Source: Arenimonas metalli CF5-1 (GTDB lineage Bacteria > Pseudomonadota > Gammaproteobacteria > Xanthomonadales > Xanthomonadaceae). From it: a DNA stretch of 64,000 bases. Both the position numbers and the translations under genes were made by a program. Positions within the stretch are counted from its first letter, which is position 1; the number at the start of each line of letters is the position of its first letter. The stretch covers positions 1 through 64,000 of the forward strand of contig NZ_AVCK01000003.1 in NCBI RefSeq assembly GCF_000747155.1. The letters are read 5' to 3'. This document shows positions 15,470-25,338 of this stretch, piece by piece. The notes below the pieces were generated by a model that had not been told where the DNA came from, searched no databases, and was given only the letters and a program-made list of their open reading frames with translations.

Positions 15470-16597
15470 TCAGGCGCTTTCGTCGGCGAGCGCGTGCACG
15501 CGGTTGCGGCCCTGGTCCTTGGCCGAGTACAGCGCGAGGTCGACCGCGCGGTACAGGCCGTCCGCATCCCCGTGCCGGGCCGGCTCGAAGCGGCCGACGC
15601 CGATGCTCACCGTCACCGGCAGCCGTGCGCCGGGGCCGCAGTCCAGCGGATGCTGCGCCAGATCGTTGCGCAGCGACTCGGCCAGCGCGCGGCCGTCGGC
15701 ATGCGTCCCTTCGATCAACACCCCGAACTCCTCGCCGCCCAGCCGGGCCAGCAGGCAGGCCGGCGGCGGGAAGGCCCGGTGCAGGCGGTCGGCCAGCGCC
15801 TGCAGGCAGGCGTCGCCGACCGCGTGGCCATGGCGGTCGTTGACGCGCTTGAAGTGGTCGATGTCCAGGATCAGCAGCGTGAACCCGGCGCCGCCGCGCA
15901 GCGCGCGCTCGGCCGCATGGGCCAGGCAGGCGGTGAAATGCCGGCGGTTGGCGAGGCCGGTCAGCGAATCGGTGCGGCTGAGGTGTTCGTAGAGGTCGCG
16001 CTGTTCGCGCAGCGCCTCGTCCAGCCGCAGCCGGCGCCGGTACTCGGCGTGGCTGCGCACCACGGCGCCGGCGAGGTAGAGCGCGTAGAACGACATCGCC
16101 ACCGCCAGCGCGCGCGCGTCGGGCAGGCTCCAGAGCACCACCAGCATCGGCACGAACAGCACGCACACGCCCACCGCCGCGAGGTGCCGCACGGTCGAGT
16201 AGACGTTGGCGAACACGGTGGCGTAGCCGATGGTGGCGATCAGCGACACCATCTGGGTGTCTTCGCCAAAGTGCGGATCCAGCAGCACCCAGGCCTGCAC
16301 GCCGGCCCACAGCACCGACGCCAGCGGCAGCACGAGGGCGTAGCGCAGCAGCCAGCGGCGCGCGTCGTCTTCGTTGCCGGTGTCGGGCGGGCGCATCGCC
16401 ACGCGCAGCGCGGCCAGCACGAGGAAACCCGCGGCCACCACGAGCGCGGTGACCGGGGCGAAGTCGAGAACGTCGCCCAGCCAGCCGATCACGGCCCAGC
16501 CGAAGACGTAGAGGAAGCCGCCGACCTTCGAGAGCTGGTGGGTGTCGGCGACGACCTGCCGCAGCCGCCACCCGGCCAAGGGCTGCGGCGCGGCCAT
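15470..16597 (-). CDS. Membrane diguanylate cyclase without I-site
   Basis: A 375-residue protein with six or so membrane segments in residues about 25-205, then a GGEEF domain (about 215-375). The domain has DSLTGLANRRHF, DIDHFKRVNDRHGH and LARLGGEEFGVL, so it should make cyclic di-GMP from two GTP. The usual RxxD inhibitory motif five residues before GGEEF is absent, so product inhibition is probably lacking. The start at 16597 was chosen because it begins just after the upstream gene's stop (7-base gap). The two genes are likely co-transcribed. Confidence 0.85.
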   Translation of the reverse strand: MAAPQPLAGWRLRQVVADTHQLSKVGGFLYVFGWAVIGWLGDVLDFAPVTALVVAAGFLVLAALRVAMRPPDTGNEDDARRWLLRYALVLPLASVLWAGVQAWVLLDPHFGEDTQMVSLIATIGYATVFANVYSTVRHLAAVGVCVLFVPMLVVLWSLPDARALAVAMSFYALYLAGAVVRSHAEYRRRLRLDEALREQRDLYEHLSRTDSLTGLANRRHFTACLAHAAERALRGGAGFTLLILDIDHFKRVNDRHGHAVGDACLQALADRLHRAFPPPACLLARLGGEEFGVLIEGTHADGRALAESLRNDLAQHPLDCGPGARLPVTVSIGVGRFEPARHGDADGLYRAVDLALYSAKDQGRNRVHALADESA

Positions 16598-16604
16598 CAG
16601 GGGG

Positions 16605-17066
16605 TCATTCGCAGGCGCAGCGGGCGCGCGTCGCGCAACGGACGGCGCCGAAATCGCGGCCGGCGCGGCACACCGCCTGCTGGCCCGCATCGCAGCCCAC
16701 CGAGCAACCGCTGCAGGTGGTGGTGGGCGGGGCCGAGCAGGAGGTCGGGCCCATGCCCGGGCCGGAGGACGCCAGCGGCGCCGGCGCAGTGGCGGCGACC
16801 ATCGACAGGAAGCCGACATCGGGCTGGGCCTGGCAGGCCTGGCGGACCGAGGCCACGTGGGCGGCGGCGGTGTCCTCGCTGCCGCGGGCGCTGGCGAAAC
16901 CCTCGATGTACGAGACGTACGGGGACGGGTCCGCGGCGCCGTTGAAGTCGGCGCACAGCGCGGCCTGCATGTCCGGGGCCGGCGCCGGTTCCTGCGCCAG
17001 GGCCGGCAGGCCCGCGAAGATCGTGGCCAGGGCGACCACGACCGCGAAACGCATCATTCCCATCAT
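16605..17066 (-). CDS. Exported cysteine-rich protein of unknown function
   Basis: About 153 residues. A signal peptide (MMGMMRFAVVV to PALA-Q) is followed by a helical region with conserved-looking VSYIEGFASARGSEDTAAA. The C-terminal third is rich in cysteines: CSAPPTTTCSGCSVGCD then CRAG, RCATR and CACE. Ten cysteines in about 50 residues suggest disulfides or metal binding after export. I do not recognise the family. Several in-frame ATGs exist (17066, 17063, 17057, 17054); the first follows AAGGAA most closely. It lies just upstream of the diguanylate cyclase gene. Confidence 0.6.
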   Translation of the reverse strand: MMGMMRFAVVVALATIFAGLPALAQEPAPAPDMQAALCADFNGAADPSPYVSYIEGFASARGSEDTAAAHVASVRQACQAQPDVGFLSMVAATAPAPLASSGPGMGPTSCSAPPTTTCSGCSVGCDAGQQAVCRAGRDFGAVRCATRARCACE

Positions 17067-17184
17067 TTCCTTCACCCTTTTGGTTGATGGCGCCCGGGGG
17101 CGCCTGGACTGGCCGGAAGCACTGGAAACCACCGAAACGCACGACGCCAACACCGTAGCAAATTCCACCACCGGGCGCGCGAAA

Positions 17185-17967
17185 TCAAGCGGCCGGCGGC
17201 CCGGCGACGGGCGGGCGGCGCAGGTCCAGGCTGCGGTAGTCGAAGCCGTGGGCGATGCGCGGCTTCACCACCTGGAAGAAGGGCGAGACGTCGAAATCGC
17301 GCGGGGCGTACAGGCTGTGGTGCCGGATGTGAAGGATCTCCCGCCGGGCGCGCCGGGCCCCGGCCGAATCGACGTCCACCAGCTCCACTTCCGGCAGGAT
17401 CGGGTAGTGGATCGATTCGAAGGCCTGGGCCAGCAGGGTCGAGCAGATCGCCTTGGTCGGCTCGCCGCTGCCCAACGACAGCATCCGGCGCTTCATCGAA
17501 CCCGGCACCGGCGGGGTGCGGATGAAATAGCGGGCCAGGTCGAGGATGTTCTTGAGGTCGTAGGTGATGCCCTTCCGGGACAGCATGAACTCGGCCAGCG
17601 CCGCCACCTCGGCCTCGCCCAGGCCGACCGGCCGGCAGATGCGGGTATGAAGACCCGAAAAGGCGCTCAGCGGGATCGTGCGTACGCCGTCCACTACGTC
17701 CACGTCCACCAGCACCCGCGGCTCCTCGCCCTCGGCCGGCGGGCCGAGGGTGTCGCCGATGTAGAGCGCGGCGTGCGACCAGGTCGACTGGGTGAGGTAC
17801 TTGATGGCGCTGGCGAAGCGGCTGCTGCCCTCCACCAGCACCACGTCGCCCTTGCGGAGCGTCGCGGCGAGCAGGCCGGTCGGGCTGGTCGGTATGTGGC
17901 TGTTGCGCTCGCGCGGCCGGGCCAGGAAGGCCGCGAGGCGACGACCGAGGTATTGCAGGGGCGACAT
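17185..17967 (-). CDS. YiiX-like permuted NlpC/P60 (papain-like) protein
   Basis: A 260-residue protein of the circularly permuted NlpC/P60 type. The His comes first, in STWSHAALYIG near residue 66, and the catalytic Cys later, in KAICSTLLAQAFE near residue 175; this order is the mark of the permuted families, which act on lipids or on amide bonds of the wall or of proteins. LRKGDVVLVEGSSR precedes the His, as in YiiX relatives. No clear signal peptide is visible. The 3' end is Pro-rich. The function is probable hydrolase; substrate unknown. Confidence 0.75.
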   Translation of the reverse strand: MSPLQYLGRRLAAFLARPRERNSHIPTSPTGLLAATLRKGDVVLVEGSSRFASAIKYLTQSTWSHAALYIGDTLGPPAEGEEPRVLVDVDVVDGVRTIPLSAFSGLHTRICRPVGLGEAEVAALAEFMLSRKGITYDLKNILDLARYFIRTPPVPGSMKRRMLSLGSGEPTKAICSTLLAQAFESIHYPILPEVELVDVDSAGARRARREILHIRHHSLYAPRDFDVSPFFQVVKPRIAHGFDYRSLDLRRPPVAGPPAA

Positions 17968-18028
17968 GCCGGCTCCGACCGGAGGATCCGGCGCCCAGCC
18001 TAGCGCAAGCGCCGGGCGCGCGGCCCGG

Positions 18029-18856
18029 TCAGGCGGCGGGACGCTGGCCCGCCAGCAGCGTGCGCAGTTCGCGCAGCTTGGCCTTCACCCGCGCGGCCTG
18101 CTCCGGGCCAAGCCGGATCATGGCCTTGTGACCCACCGACGCGGCCTCGAGGGTCGGGTCGGCGAAGGCCCAGCGCGGCTTGTCCGGCACCGGCACCAGG
18201 GCCAGCGGCCCGGGCGGCGTCGGCGCGGCGAGCAGGTGGTCGATCACCTCGACCAGCCGGTCGTTGAACTGCCGGTCCGGCACGCCCAGGTCGCGATAGG
18301 CCTGCTGCAGCAGCGGATAGAAGCGGACGTAGGCGGAAACCAGCTGGCGCGAATCCACGGCTTCGAACAGCGCCACCGCGGCGCGGTAGCGGGCTTCGTT
18401 GGCCGGGTCGAGCCAGGTGCCGCCGTCGCGCGTGGCGACGCCCAGCGTGCCGGCGACGGGCCGGGCCGCGTAGACGTTCTGGGTGACGGTGCTTCGCGGC
18501 AGCGCGTCGATGGTCGCGACCAGGCGCGGCAGCAGGAACTGCAGGCGCAGGAAGGGGCCCAGGTCGGCGCCGCCGGCCGCGGCGGCAAGCGCGGCCATGG
18601 CCTCCGCGTCGCTCTGGTCCAGCGGCGGCAGCGGCGTGGCCGGGGCGTCGGGCAGCACCGGCACGGCATCGATCGGGTAAGCGTCGGGCACCGCGGTGGG
18701 CGCAGGGTCGAGCACGGGCGCGACGGCGGCGGCCGGGGCGGTGGCGGTGGCCGGCGCAGGCGCGGCGTCACGCGGGTAGTACTTCCAGGCGACCAGGCCG
18801 GTGGCGGCCACGAAGGCGGCGGCCAGCCAGGGGCCGTAGTGGAAACGCTGGGACAT
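18029..18856 (-). CDS. DUF3014-family membrane-anchored protein
   Basis: A 275-residue protein with one N-terminal membrane segment (about 9-25), then an Ala/Pro-rich linker to about residue 80. The C-terminal domain has the DUF3014 pattern: LGPFLRLQFLLPRLVATIDALPR, RYRAAVALFEAVDS, AYVRFYPLLQQAYRDLG and RFNDRLVEVIDHLL-like sequence. It probably sits in the periplasm facing the cell wall. The family has no known activity. Confidence 0.78.
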   Translation of the reverse strand: MSQRFHYGPWLAAAFVAATGLVAWKYYPRDAAPAPATATAPAAAVAPVLDPAPTAVPDAYPIDAVPVLPDAPATPLPPLDQSDAEAMAALAAAAGGADLGPFLRLQFLLPRLVATIDALPRSTVTQNVYAARPVAGTLGVATRDGGTWLDPANEARYRAAVALFEAVDSRQLVSAYVRFYPLLQQAYRDLGVPDRQFNDRLVEVIDHLLAAPTPPGPLALVPVPDKPRWAFADPTLEAASVGHKAMIRLGPEQAARVKAKLRELRTLLAGQRPAA

Positions 18857-18928
18857 GCCGGGACTCCGCGCGGTTCAGACCGGCCTGAGAGTGGCCGCCC
18901 CGGCCTGAAGTTCCCCGGAACGGAGGCG

Positions 18929-18940
18929 TATGCTGGCGCC
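18929..18940 (+). promoter_or_regulatory. -10 box TATGCT with GGCGCC discriminator
   Basis: TATGCT followed directly by GGCGCC lies upstream of the secreted-protein gene. The ATG inside this box (18930) is in frame with the gene, but if the box is the promoter that ATG cannot be the start. Confidence 0.4.
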
Positions 18941-18953
18941 CTCGTCGCCGGGA

Positions 18954-20309
18954 ATGTCCGCCATGGCCTGCTGCCGTCGCCTGTTCGCCGCGTTGGTCCT
19001 GCTGCTCGCCGCCGCGGCGCAGGCCGAGCCGCCGCCGCGTTTCCCGCCGGGCGCGGTCTGGCACCAGGACATCCGCGACGCCCCGCTGCACCCGGATTCG
19101 GCGGCGATGGTGGCGACCTGGGTCGGGCTCGGCGGCTTCGGCTACGGCCGCATGCAGATCGACTTCAGTTTCCACGTGGTGCGCGCCGGCGACGACGCGC
19201 CGCTGCGCACGATCCTCGCCTACCCCTCGGCGGGCAGCTACTACTCGCCCGACTGCGAGGCGCCCGGCACCGCGATGCCGGTGCCAGCGGACGCCGCGAT
19301 CGAGGGCCAGGCCGGCCTGGCCTGCGACAACGCCAACGGCGACTGCCATTTGCTGGTCGTCCAGGGCTCGCGCCTGTACGAGGCTTACCGCGCCAACGCC
19401 AGCGGCACCGGCGGGCTGCAGGCGCAGTGCCTGGCGGTGTGGCGGCTCGACCGCACCTACCCGGCCAGCAACCGCGGCGAACACTGCACCAGCGCCGACG
19501 CCGCCGGTTTCCCGATCGCGCCGCTGCTGTTCAACGCCGACGAAGTCCACGCCGCGATGCAGCAGGCCGACGGCGACCTCGGCCATGCGATCCGCTTCAT
19601 CCTGCCCAACGCACGCATGGCGACCACGCTGGTCGGCGGCGTGCGCCGCCCGGTGTACGTGCGGCCGGCCAGCCACGCCGGCGGGCCGAGCGGGCCGGAG
19701 GGCACGATTCCCTACGGCGCGAGGCTGCGGCTGCGCGCCGATTTCCCGGTCGGGCTGTATCCGCCGGCGGCGCAGGTGATCCTGCGGACGATGCAGCGCT
19801 ACGGCATCGTGCTCTCGGACGGCGGCAACATCGCGCTGACCGCCGAGAGCGACCGTTACACCGAACACACCTGGGCGTCGCTGGGCATCACCTCGCGCGT
19901 GTTCGACCAGGCGGTGCCGGCGGCGCCGGTGCGGGCGCAGGACTTCGCGGTGCTCGACACCGGGCCGCGCATCGTCGAGACCTACGACTGCGTGCGCAAT
20001 CCCGAGCTGGTCGATCCCTACGGCCTGGTCGCGCGCACCCTGCGCGTCGGGTCCGGCCGGCGCGAACTCACGTCATTGGCCTGGCAGGGCGGCGCCGAAC
20101 GCGTGGACATCCACGCCGGCACCGAACTGGTGGCCATGGTCGACAACACCGGCGCCTTCACCGCCAAGCCGCGTCCGCGGGGCACGCCGTGGCGCGTCTG
20201 CAGCGCCGGCACCAGCGCCTGCAGCGAAGCGGCGGCACCGATGTCCGACCGCTATCTTCACGCGCCCAAGGCGCCCCGGAAAACCTTGCCCGGCCGCAAC
20301 CAGGACTAG
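18954..20309 (+). CDS. Large exported protein of unknown function
   Basis: About 451 residues. A signal peptide ending AQA-E follows MACCRRLFAALVLLLAA. The mature part starts PPPRFPPGAVWHQDIRDAPLH and contains SYYSPDCEAPGTAMPVP, WRLDRTYPASNRGEHCTSADAAGFP and SDRYTEHTWASLGI. The last 90 residues read like a small beta-sandwich domain with a disulfide pair. Related proteins occur in soil bacteria as predicted secreted proteins; no catalytic motif is certain. Possible starts are 18930, 18954 and 18963. The first lies in a -10 box and was rejected. Confidence 0.65.
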   Translation: MSAMACCRRLFAALVLLLAAAAQAEPPPRFPPGAVWHQDIRDAPLHPDSAAMVATWVGLGGFGYGRMQIDFSFHVVRAGDDAPLRTILAYPSAGSYYSPDCEAPGTAMPVPADAAIEGQAGLACDNANGDCHLLVVQGSRLYEAYRANASGTGGLQAQCLAVWRLDRTYPASNRGEHCTSADAAGFPIAPLLFNADEVHAAMQQADGDLGHAIRFILPNARMATTLVGGVRRPVYVRPASHAGGPSGPEGTIPYGARLRLRADFPVGLYPPAAQVILRTMQRYGIVLSDGGNIALTAESDRYTEHTWASLGITSRVFDQAVPAAPVRAQDFAVLDTGPRIVETYDCVRNPELVDPYGLVARTLRVGSGRRELTSLAWQGGAERVDIHAGTELVAMVDNTGAFTAKPRPRGTPWRVCSAGTSACSEAAAPMSDRYLHAPKAPRKTLPGRNQD

Positions 20310-20424
20310 GCCATTGGTCACTTGACCGCCCCGGAGCGCATTCGCCACAGTCGGAAGGCAATTCCACTCGCAGCCGCCCCGGTCACGCCGGCACGCGGCC
20401 CGGTCCCTTCGCTGGAGTGACACG

Positions 20425-22053
20425 ATGCACAGACGCGACTTCCTGACCATCTCGGGCGTCGGCCTTGCCGGCCTGATGCTTCCCTACAGCCGCTCCATCG
20501 CCGCCCAGGAGCTGGTGTCCGGCCTCGACGTCGCGCTCAAGAAGGCGATCGCCGACGCCGCGCTCAATGCCGCCACCGCCGCCGGCGCCAGCTACTGCGA
20601 CGTGCGCGTGGGCCGCTACCTGCAGCAGTTCGTGATCACCCGCGAGGACAAGGTCCAGAACGTGGTGAACACCGAATCCACCGGCGTCGGCATCCGCGTC
20701 ATCGCCAACGGCGCCTGGGGCTTCGCCGCCACCCGCGACCTCGGCGTCGCCGCGGTCGCCGACGCCGCCCGCCAGGCCACCGCCATCGCCAAGGCCAATT
20801 CGCGCTTCCAGACTGCGCCGGTGCAGCTGGCCAAGGTCACCGGCGTCGGCGAGGTCAGCTGGAAGGCCCCGGTGAAGAAGAACGCCATGGCCGTGCCGCT
20901 CAAGGACAAGGTCGACCTGCTGCTGAGCGTGAACGCCGCCGCGATCAAGGCCGGCGCCGACTTCGTCAACTCCACGCTGTTCCTGGTGAACGAACAGAAG
21001 TACTTCGCCTCCACCGACGGCAGCTACATCGACCAGGACGTGCACCGCATCTGGGCGCCGTTCACCGTCACCGCCATCGACAAGGCCAGCGGCAAGTTCC
21101 GCACCCGCGACGGCCTGTCGGCGCCGATGGGCATGGGCTATGAATACCTCGACGGCGACGCCTCGCAGAAGTACGTCTCGCCCAACGGCGTGGTGAACTA
21201 CGGCAAGTCCTACGACATGGTCGAGGACGCCGTCGCCGCCGCCAAGCAGGCGCGCGAGAAGCTTACCGCCCCGTCGGTGAAGCCGGGCAAGTACGACCTC
21301 GTGCTCGACCCCTCGCACCTGTGGCTGACCATCCACGAGAACGTCGGCCACCCGCTCGAGCTCGACCGCGTGCTGGGCTACGAGGCCAACTACGCCGGCA
21401 CCAGCTTCGCCACGCTCGACAAGCGCGAGCAGGGCTTCCGCTACGGCAACGAGCGCGTGAACCTGTTCGCCGACAAGATCCAGGAGGGCAGCCTGGGCGG
21501 CGTCGCCTACGACGACGAGGGCGTCAAGACCAAGCAGTGGGACCTGGTGAAGGACGGCATCCTGGTCAACTACCAGGCCATCCGCGACCAGGCCCACATC
21601 ATCGGCGAGAAGGAATCGCACGGCTGCTGCTACGCCGACTCCTGGTCCAGCGTGCAGTTCCAGCGCATGGCCAACGTGTCGCTGGCGCCGGGCAAGGAAA
21701 AGCTCTCGGTCGCCGACATGATCAAGGACGTCGAGAAGGGCATCTACATCATCGGCGACGGCTCGTTCTCGATCGACCAGCAGCGCTACAACGCCCAGTT
21801 CGGCGGCCAGCTGTTCTACGAGATCAAGGACGGCGCCATCGCCGGCATGATCGAGGACGTGGCCTACCAGATCCGCACGCCGGAATTCTGGAACGCCTGC
21901 TCGGCCATCTGCGACGAGTCCGACTACCGCCTCGGCGGCAGCTTCTTCGACGGCAAGGGCCAGCCCGGCCAGGTCTCGGCGGTGTCGCATGGTTCCAGCA
22001 CGGCCCGCTTCGACGGCATGAACGTCATCAACACCGCCCGCAACATCGGCTGA
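20425..22053 (+). CDS. Tat-exported TldD-family metallopeptidase
   Basis: A 542-residue TldD homologue. The N-terminus MHRRDFLTISGVGLAGLMLP is a twin-arginine signal, and cleavage is likely near SIAA-Q. The TldD fold follows, with the zinc site HENVGHPLELDR (His about 304, His 308-309 region, Glu two residues on), and a later HGCCYADSWSSVQFQRMANV segment. TldD is the catalytic half of the TldD/TldE protease that trims peptides such as pro-microcin B17 and CcdA in Escherichia coli, where it is cytosolic. Here export is predicted, which is unusual. It is first in a block with its partner, a second Tat protein and a MoxR operon. GGAG precedes the ATG. Confidence 0.85.
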   Translation: MHRRDFLTISGVGLAGLMLPYSRSIAAQELVSGLDVALKKAIADAALNAATAAGASYCDVRVGRYLQQFVITREDKVQNVVNTESTGVGIRVIANGAWGFAATRDLGVAAVADAARQATAIAKANSRFQTAPVQLAKVTGVGEVSWKAPVKKNAMAVPLKDKVDLLLSVNAAAIKAGADFVNSTLFLVNEQKYFASTDGSYIDQDVHRIWAPFTVTAIDKASGKFRTRDGLSAPMGMGYEYLDGDASQKYVSPNGVVNYGKSYDMVEDAVAAAKQAREKLTAPSVKPGKYDLVLDPSHLWLTIHENVGHPLELDRVLGYEANYAGTSFATLDKREQGFRYGNERVNLFADKIQEGSLGGVAYDDEGVKTKQWDLVKDGILVNYQAIRDQAHIIGEKESHGCCYADSWSSVQFQRMANVSLAPGKEKLSVADMIKDVEKGIYIIGDGSFSIDQQRYNAQFGGQLFYEIKDGAIAGMIEDVAYQIRTPEFWNACSAICDESDYRLGGSFFDGKGQPGQVSAVSHGSSTARFDGMNVINTARNIG

Positions 22054-22072
22054 CCGGCCAGGAGCCCAAGAC

Positions 22073-23407
22073 ATGAGCATCTTCACCGAAGAACAGGCCA
22101 AGGCCATCCTGGACAAGGTCATCAAGCTGTCGGTCGCCGACGACTGCACCGCGACCCTGACCGGTTCGATCAACGGCAACATCCGCTTCGCCCTGAACAA
22201 CGTCTCCACCAGCGGCATCGTCAGCGACATCCAGCTGGCCGTGCAGTGCGCCTTCGGCAAGCGCGAGGGCATCGCCACCATCAACGAGTTCGACGACGCC
22301 GCGCTCGAGCGCGTGGTGCGCCGGGCCGAGGACCTGGCGCGCCTGGCCCCGGAGAACGAGGAGTACATGCCGGCGCTGGAGAAGCAGGTCTACCGGCCCA
22401 GCCCGACCTTCGACGCCGCCACCGCCGCCATCACGCCGGAGCTGCGCGCCCAGGTCGCCGCCGACTCGATCACGCCCTGCAAGGAGAACAAGCTCATCGC
22501 CGCCGGCTTCCTCAGCGATGGCCAGAGCTTCTTCGCCTTCGCCAACAACAAGGGCAACTTCGGCTACCAGAAGGCCACCAACCTCAACTACACCTGCACG
22601 GTGCGCACCGAAGACGGCCGCGGTTCCGGCTGGGTCTCGCGCAACCTCGGCGACGTCAGCCAGTTCAAGGCCAGCGACGACATCCAGGTCGCGATCCAGA
22701 AGGCGCGTGATTCGGCCGACGCCAAGGCGCTCGAGCCGGGCAAGTACACCGTGATCCTGGAGCCGGCCGCGGCCGCGGGCCTGATCAGCTTCATGATGTT
22801 CTTCTTCGACGCCCGCCAGGCCGACGAAGGCCGCAGCTTCCTGTCCAAGAAGGGCGGCGGCACCAAGCTTGGCGAGCAGGTCTACGACCCGCGCGTGAAC
22901 CTGCGCGCCGACCCCTGGGACGCCGATGCGCCGGTGCTGCCCTGGGACGAGCTGGGCCTGCCGCGCGAAGCGATGGACATCATCAAGGACGGCAAGATCG
23001 CCAACCTGCAGTATTCGCGCTACTGGGCGCAGAAGCAGGGCAAGAAGGCCGTGGCGACCCCGGGCAACCTGCTGATGTCGGGCGGCGACAAGTCCACCGC
23101 CGAGCTGGTGAAGGGCACCCAGAAGGGCATCCTGGTCACCCGCACCTGGTACATCCGCATGGTGGACCCGCAGACGGTGCTGCTGACCGGCCTGACCCGC
23201 GACGGCACCTTCTACATCGAGAACGGCGAGATCAAGCACCCGGTGAAGAACTTCCGCTTCAACGAGTCGCCGGTGATCATGCTCAACAACATCGAGGAGC
23301 TCGGCAAGCCGGTGCGCCTGGGTGCGGACGAGTCGCCGTTCGTGATGATGATCCCGCCGATGAAGCTGCGGGACTTTACGTTCACGTCGCTGTCCGACGC
23401 GGTTTGA
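22073..23407 (+). CDS. TldE/PmbA-family partner subunit
   Basis: A 444-residue TldE/PmbA-like protein, 19 bases after the TldD gene. It has the same fold without the HExxxH zinc motif, consistent with the non-catalytic half of a TldD/TldE heterodimer. Typical pieces are DADAPVLPWDELGLPREAMD and TPGNLLMSGGDKS. No signal peptide is present: it starts MSIFTEEQAKAILDKVIKLS. If the partner is exported by Tat, this subunit could be carried out with it as a folded complex. Alternatively the partner is retained. Both are inference. GGAGCC lies upstream of the ATG. Confidence 0.83.
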   Translation: MSIFTEEQAKAILDKVIKLSVADDCTATLTGSINGNIRFALNNVSTSGIVSDIQLAVQCAFGKREGIATINEFDDAALERVVRRAEDLARLAPENEEYMPALEKQVYRPSPTFDAATAAITPELRAQVAADSITPCKENKLIAAGFLSDGQSFFAFANNKGNFGYQKATNLNYTCTVRTEDGRGSGWVSRNLGDVSQFKASDDIQVAIQKARDSADAKALEPGKYTVILEPAAAAGLISFMMFFFDARQADEGRSFLSKKGGGTKLGEQVYDPRVNLRADPWDADAPVLPWDELGLPREAMDIIKDGKIANLQYSRYWAQKQGKKAVATPGNLLMSGGDKSTAELVKGTQKGILVTRTWYIRMVDPQTVLLTGLTRDGTFYIENGEIKHPVKNFRFNESPVIMLNNIEELGKPVRLGADESPFVMMIPPMKLRDFTFTSLSDAV

Positions 23408-23419
23408 GTTGAACGAAAA

Positions 23420-23503
23420 GCTCCCTCTCCCCAGCCCTCTCCCCCAAGGGGAGAGGGAGCCTGAAGCCCCTCTCCCCTTGGGGGAGAAGGGTTGGGGAGA
23501 GGG
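23420..23503. repeat. CCCTCTCCCC-type intergenic hairpin element
   Basis: GCTCCCTCTCCCC (23420-23432) pairs perfectly with GGGGAGAGGGAGC (23448-23460). A second hairpin, CCCCTCTCCCCTTGGGGG and following bases, completes a nested structure. Elements with this CCCTCTCCCC/GGGGAGAGGG wording are widespread between genes in the Xanthomonadaceae. It lies between the TldE gene and the DUF4159 gene and may attenuate read-through. Confidence 0.7.
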
Positions 23504-23518
23504 GGACGCCCCGTCCCC

Positions 23519-24223
23519 ATGAACCGCCGCCACTTCCTCGCCACCCTCGTCACCACCCTCGCCGCCCAGGCCCTGCTCCCGCGCAGTCTGATGGCGCAGT
23601 CCGGCGCCGACTACGACTTCTGGTTCACGCGACTGATGTACGACTCGGGCGACTGGGACGTCGACCAGCGCATGCCCGCCAACCTCATCACCTCGCTGAT
23701 CGAGTACACCCCGCTGCGGGTGGACCCGAAGGAGCACGTGCTGGCGCTGTCGGACCCGCGCATGCTCACCGCGCCCTTCTGCTACCTGTCGGGGCACAAG
23801 CTGGTGGAGTTCAACCCGGACGAGCGCCGCAACTTCGAGCGCTACGTGCGCAGCGGCGGCTTCGTGTTCGTGGACGACTGCAACCACGACATCGACGGGC
23901 TGTTCGCCAAGTCCTTCGAGGACGAGATGGCGTCGATCTTCGGCCCGCAGGCGCTTCGGAAGCTGCCCCCGCGGCACCCGGTGTACTCCAGCTTCTTCAC
24001 CTTCGACGGACCGCCCACCACCAGCTTCGAGCTCAACGGCTGGGGCGACGACATCGTGCACGACTACCTCAAGGGCATCAGCATCGATGGCCGGCTGGGC
24101 GTGCTCTACAGCAACAAGGATTACGGCTGCGAGTGGGACTATGACTGGCGGAACAAGCGCTGGCTGGCGGAAGACAACACGAAGTTTGCGGTGAACATCG
24201 TTATGTATGCGCTTACCAACTAG
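23519..24223 (+). CDS. Tat-exported DUF4159 protein
   Basis: A 234-residue protein. The N-terminus MNRRHFLATLVTTLAAQALL is a twin-arginine signal. The mature part has the DUF4159 pattern: FWFTRLMYDSGDWDVDQRM, LSDPRMLTAPFCYLSGH, NFERYVRSGGFVFVDDCNHD and GVLYSNKDYGCEWDYD. DUF4159 is related to glutamine amidotransferase-like folds. The family is found with MoxR/DUF58/BatA operons. No activity is proven. The in-frame TTG at 23492 lies inside the repeat element, so the ATG was taken. Its TAG stop codon is the first base triplet of the next palindromic element. Confidence 0.82.
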   Translation: MNRRHFLATLVTTLAAQALLPRSLMAQSGADYDFWFTRLMYDSGDWDVDQRMPANLITSLIEYTPLRVDPKEHVLALSDPRMLTAPFCYLSGHKLVEFNPDERRNFERYVRSGGFVFVDDCNHDIDGLFAKSFEDEMASIFGPQALRKLPPRHPVYSSFFTFDGPPTTSFELNGWGDDIVHDYLKGISIDGRLGVLYSNKDYGCEWDYDWRNKRWLAEDNTKFAVNIVMYALTN

Positions 24224-24227
24224 GAGG

Positions 24228-24303
24228 TAGTGATTAGGAGGTAGGAGATAGTGAGAGCGGGATCCTGCTCCGGCTTTAACTATCTCCTACCTCCTAATCA
24301 CTA
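24228..24303. repeat. Purine-rich palindrome, A/T-rich intergenic element, copy 2
   Basis: A perfect 25-base inverted repeat: 24228-24252 (TAGTGATTAGGAGG and on) with 24279-24303. The 26-base loop contains CCTGCTCC, as in copy 1 at 13585-13675. It is much more A/T-rich than the genome and begins immediately after the DUF4159 stop codon. Confidence 0.8.
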
Positions 24304-24334
24304 ACTCCTCATTCCAAGGATCCACGGACTCCAG

Positions 24335-25330
<996 letters not shown>

Positions 25331-25338
25331 GCCACGGC

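Noticed and set aside
14486-16945. Plus-strand open frame of 819 codons antisense to rsmC and the diguanylate cyclase
   Set aside because: The composition is that of a shadow frame (Arg/Gln/Ala/Gly only) and the minus strand encodes recognisable proteins over its whole length.
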